Of a DNA stretch of 64,000 nt, positions 63,899 through 64,000 are shown one piece after another. This DNA comes from Hwangdonia lutea (lineage in GTDB: Bacteria > Bacteroidota > Bacteroidia > Flavobacteriales > Flavobacteriaceae). Each line of letters begins with the position of its first letter. The stretch's first letter is position 1. The translations under genes and the position numbers were made by a program. Location: contig NZ_CP136521.1 in assembly GCF_032814565.1 (NCBI RefSeq), positions 1,708,501 to 1,772,500 of the forward strand, given 5' to 3'. The notes under the pieces were generated by a model. The model was not told the DNA's origin. It ran no database searches and worked only from the letters and a program-made list of their open reading frames with translations.

Positions 63899-64000
63899 TT
63901 ATATAAAACTTCTAAAAAAGGTAAAGCGCAATAGTAATTCTAAAAGCAATAATGCTCCTGCTAAAAGGACTAATGAACGATACTTTTCTTCGTAATTATA
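63899..64000 (-). CDS. batA: BatA-like VWA protein, C-terminal end only
   Basis: The last 33 codons, YNYEEKYRSLVLLAGALLLL and then ELLLRFTFFRSFI, are read into the window edge. They form a membrane helix followed by the RFTFFRSF ending common to BatA proteins in Bacteroidota. The VWA domain and start lie outside the window. Assigned by position, as the gene before batB. Confidence 0.75.
   Translation of the reverse strand, partial: YNYEEKYRSLVLLAGALLLLELLLRFTFFRSFI

Overview
The window looks like a chromosomal segment of a marine-type member of the Flavobacteriaceae (Bacteroidota). The DNA is AT-rich. Secreted proteins end in T9SS type A sorting domains. TAnnTTTG-type -7 boxes are visible, and Shine-Dalgarno sequences are generally absent. 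Several family sets are typical of the group: DUF4292, DUF4286, GEVED domains, HmuY, SDR-type threonine dehydrogenase and Bat proteins. Nothing suggests a prophage, plasmid, CRISPR array or large genomic island.

Layout. 1-3.2 kb: a TPR / DUF4292 lipoprotein / EnvC-like operon for the cell envelope (+). 3.2-5.1 kb: a small lipoprotein, then a two-subunit 3-oxoacid CoA-transferase whose gene pair is split by a palindromic repeat. 5.1-10.6 kb: a short transcription-unit candidate and a 1603-aa secreted M14 carboxypeptidase with five tandem 246-bp DUF5011 repeats and a T9SS domain. 10.6-21.5 kb (-): D-2-hydroxyacid dehydrogenase, cupin, mgtE, rsmA, DUF4286, GNAT, a large TPR protein, a 41-aa membrane peptide, serS, an HTTM protein and ribF. 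21.5-24.6 kb: a secreted reprolysin-like protease (T9SS). 24.7-27.5 kb: the pth / rplY / prs block and tRNA-Leu(CAA). 27.6-34.2 kb: ABC ATPase, S9 prolyl oligopeptidase, M28 peptidase and an MG2/TonB-plug protein. 34.4-37.7 kb: asd, mscL, alr, tdk. 37.8-41.1 kb: an unknown protein, rsmI, alkaline phosphatase, UDG-family protein. 41.2-44 kb: threonine catabolism (kbl and SDR-type tdh) divergent from an Lrp-type regulator. 44.4-48.2 kb: GMC oxidoreductase, gluconate-dehydrogenase subunit 3-like protein, metallopeptidase/discoidin lipoprotein. 48.5-51.2 kb: a LytS/LytR-type two-component pair in which both genes carry a single disabling lesion. 51.5-55.6 kb: a haem-uptake locus (DUF6607, TonB receptor, HmuY, DoxX) with a candidate iron-responsive operator. 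56-58.5 kb: SulP transporter and beta-carbonic anhydrase. 58.6-64 kb (-): a small protein and the BatE-D-C-B-A operon, with BatA cut by the window edge.

The most unusual content is non-coding. Two copies of a ~180-bp nested-palindrome element look like a MITE. It has 18-bp perfect terminal inverted repeats, and a 9-bp target duplication flanks copy 2. Copy 2 sits inside a second, larger palindromic family placed directly after stop codons (three copies), which probably acts as bidirectional terminators. A third family, starting GTTAGGGATT, has three copies, one of them apparently interrupted. A fourth family of short stem-loops is scattered between genes. Together with the doubly broken two-component system, these are the parts most worth checking. 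No complete new multi-gene system could be supported.
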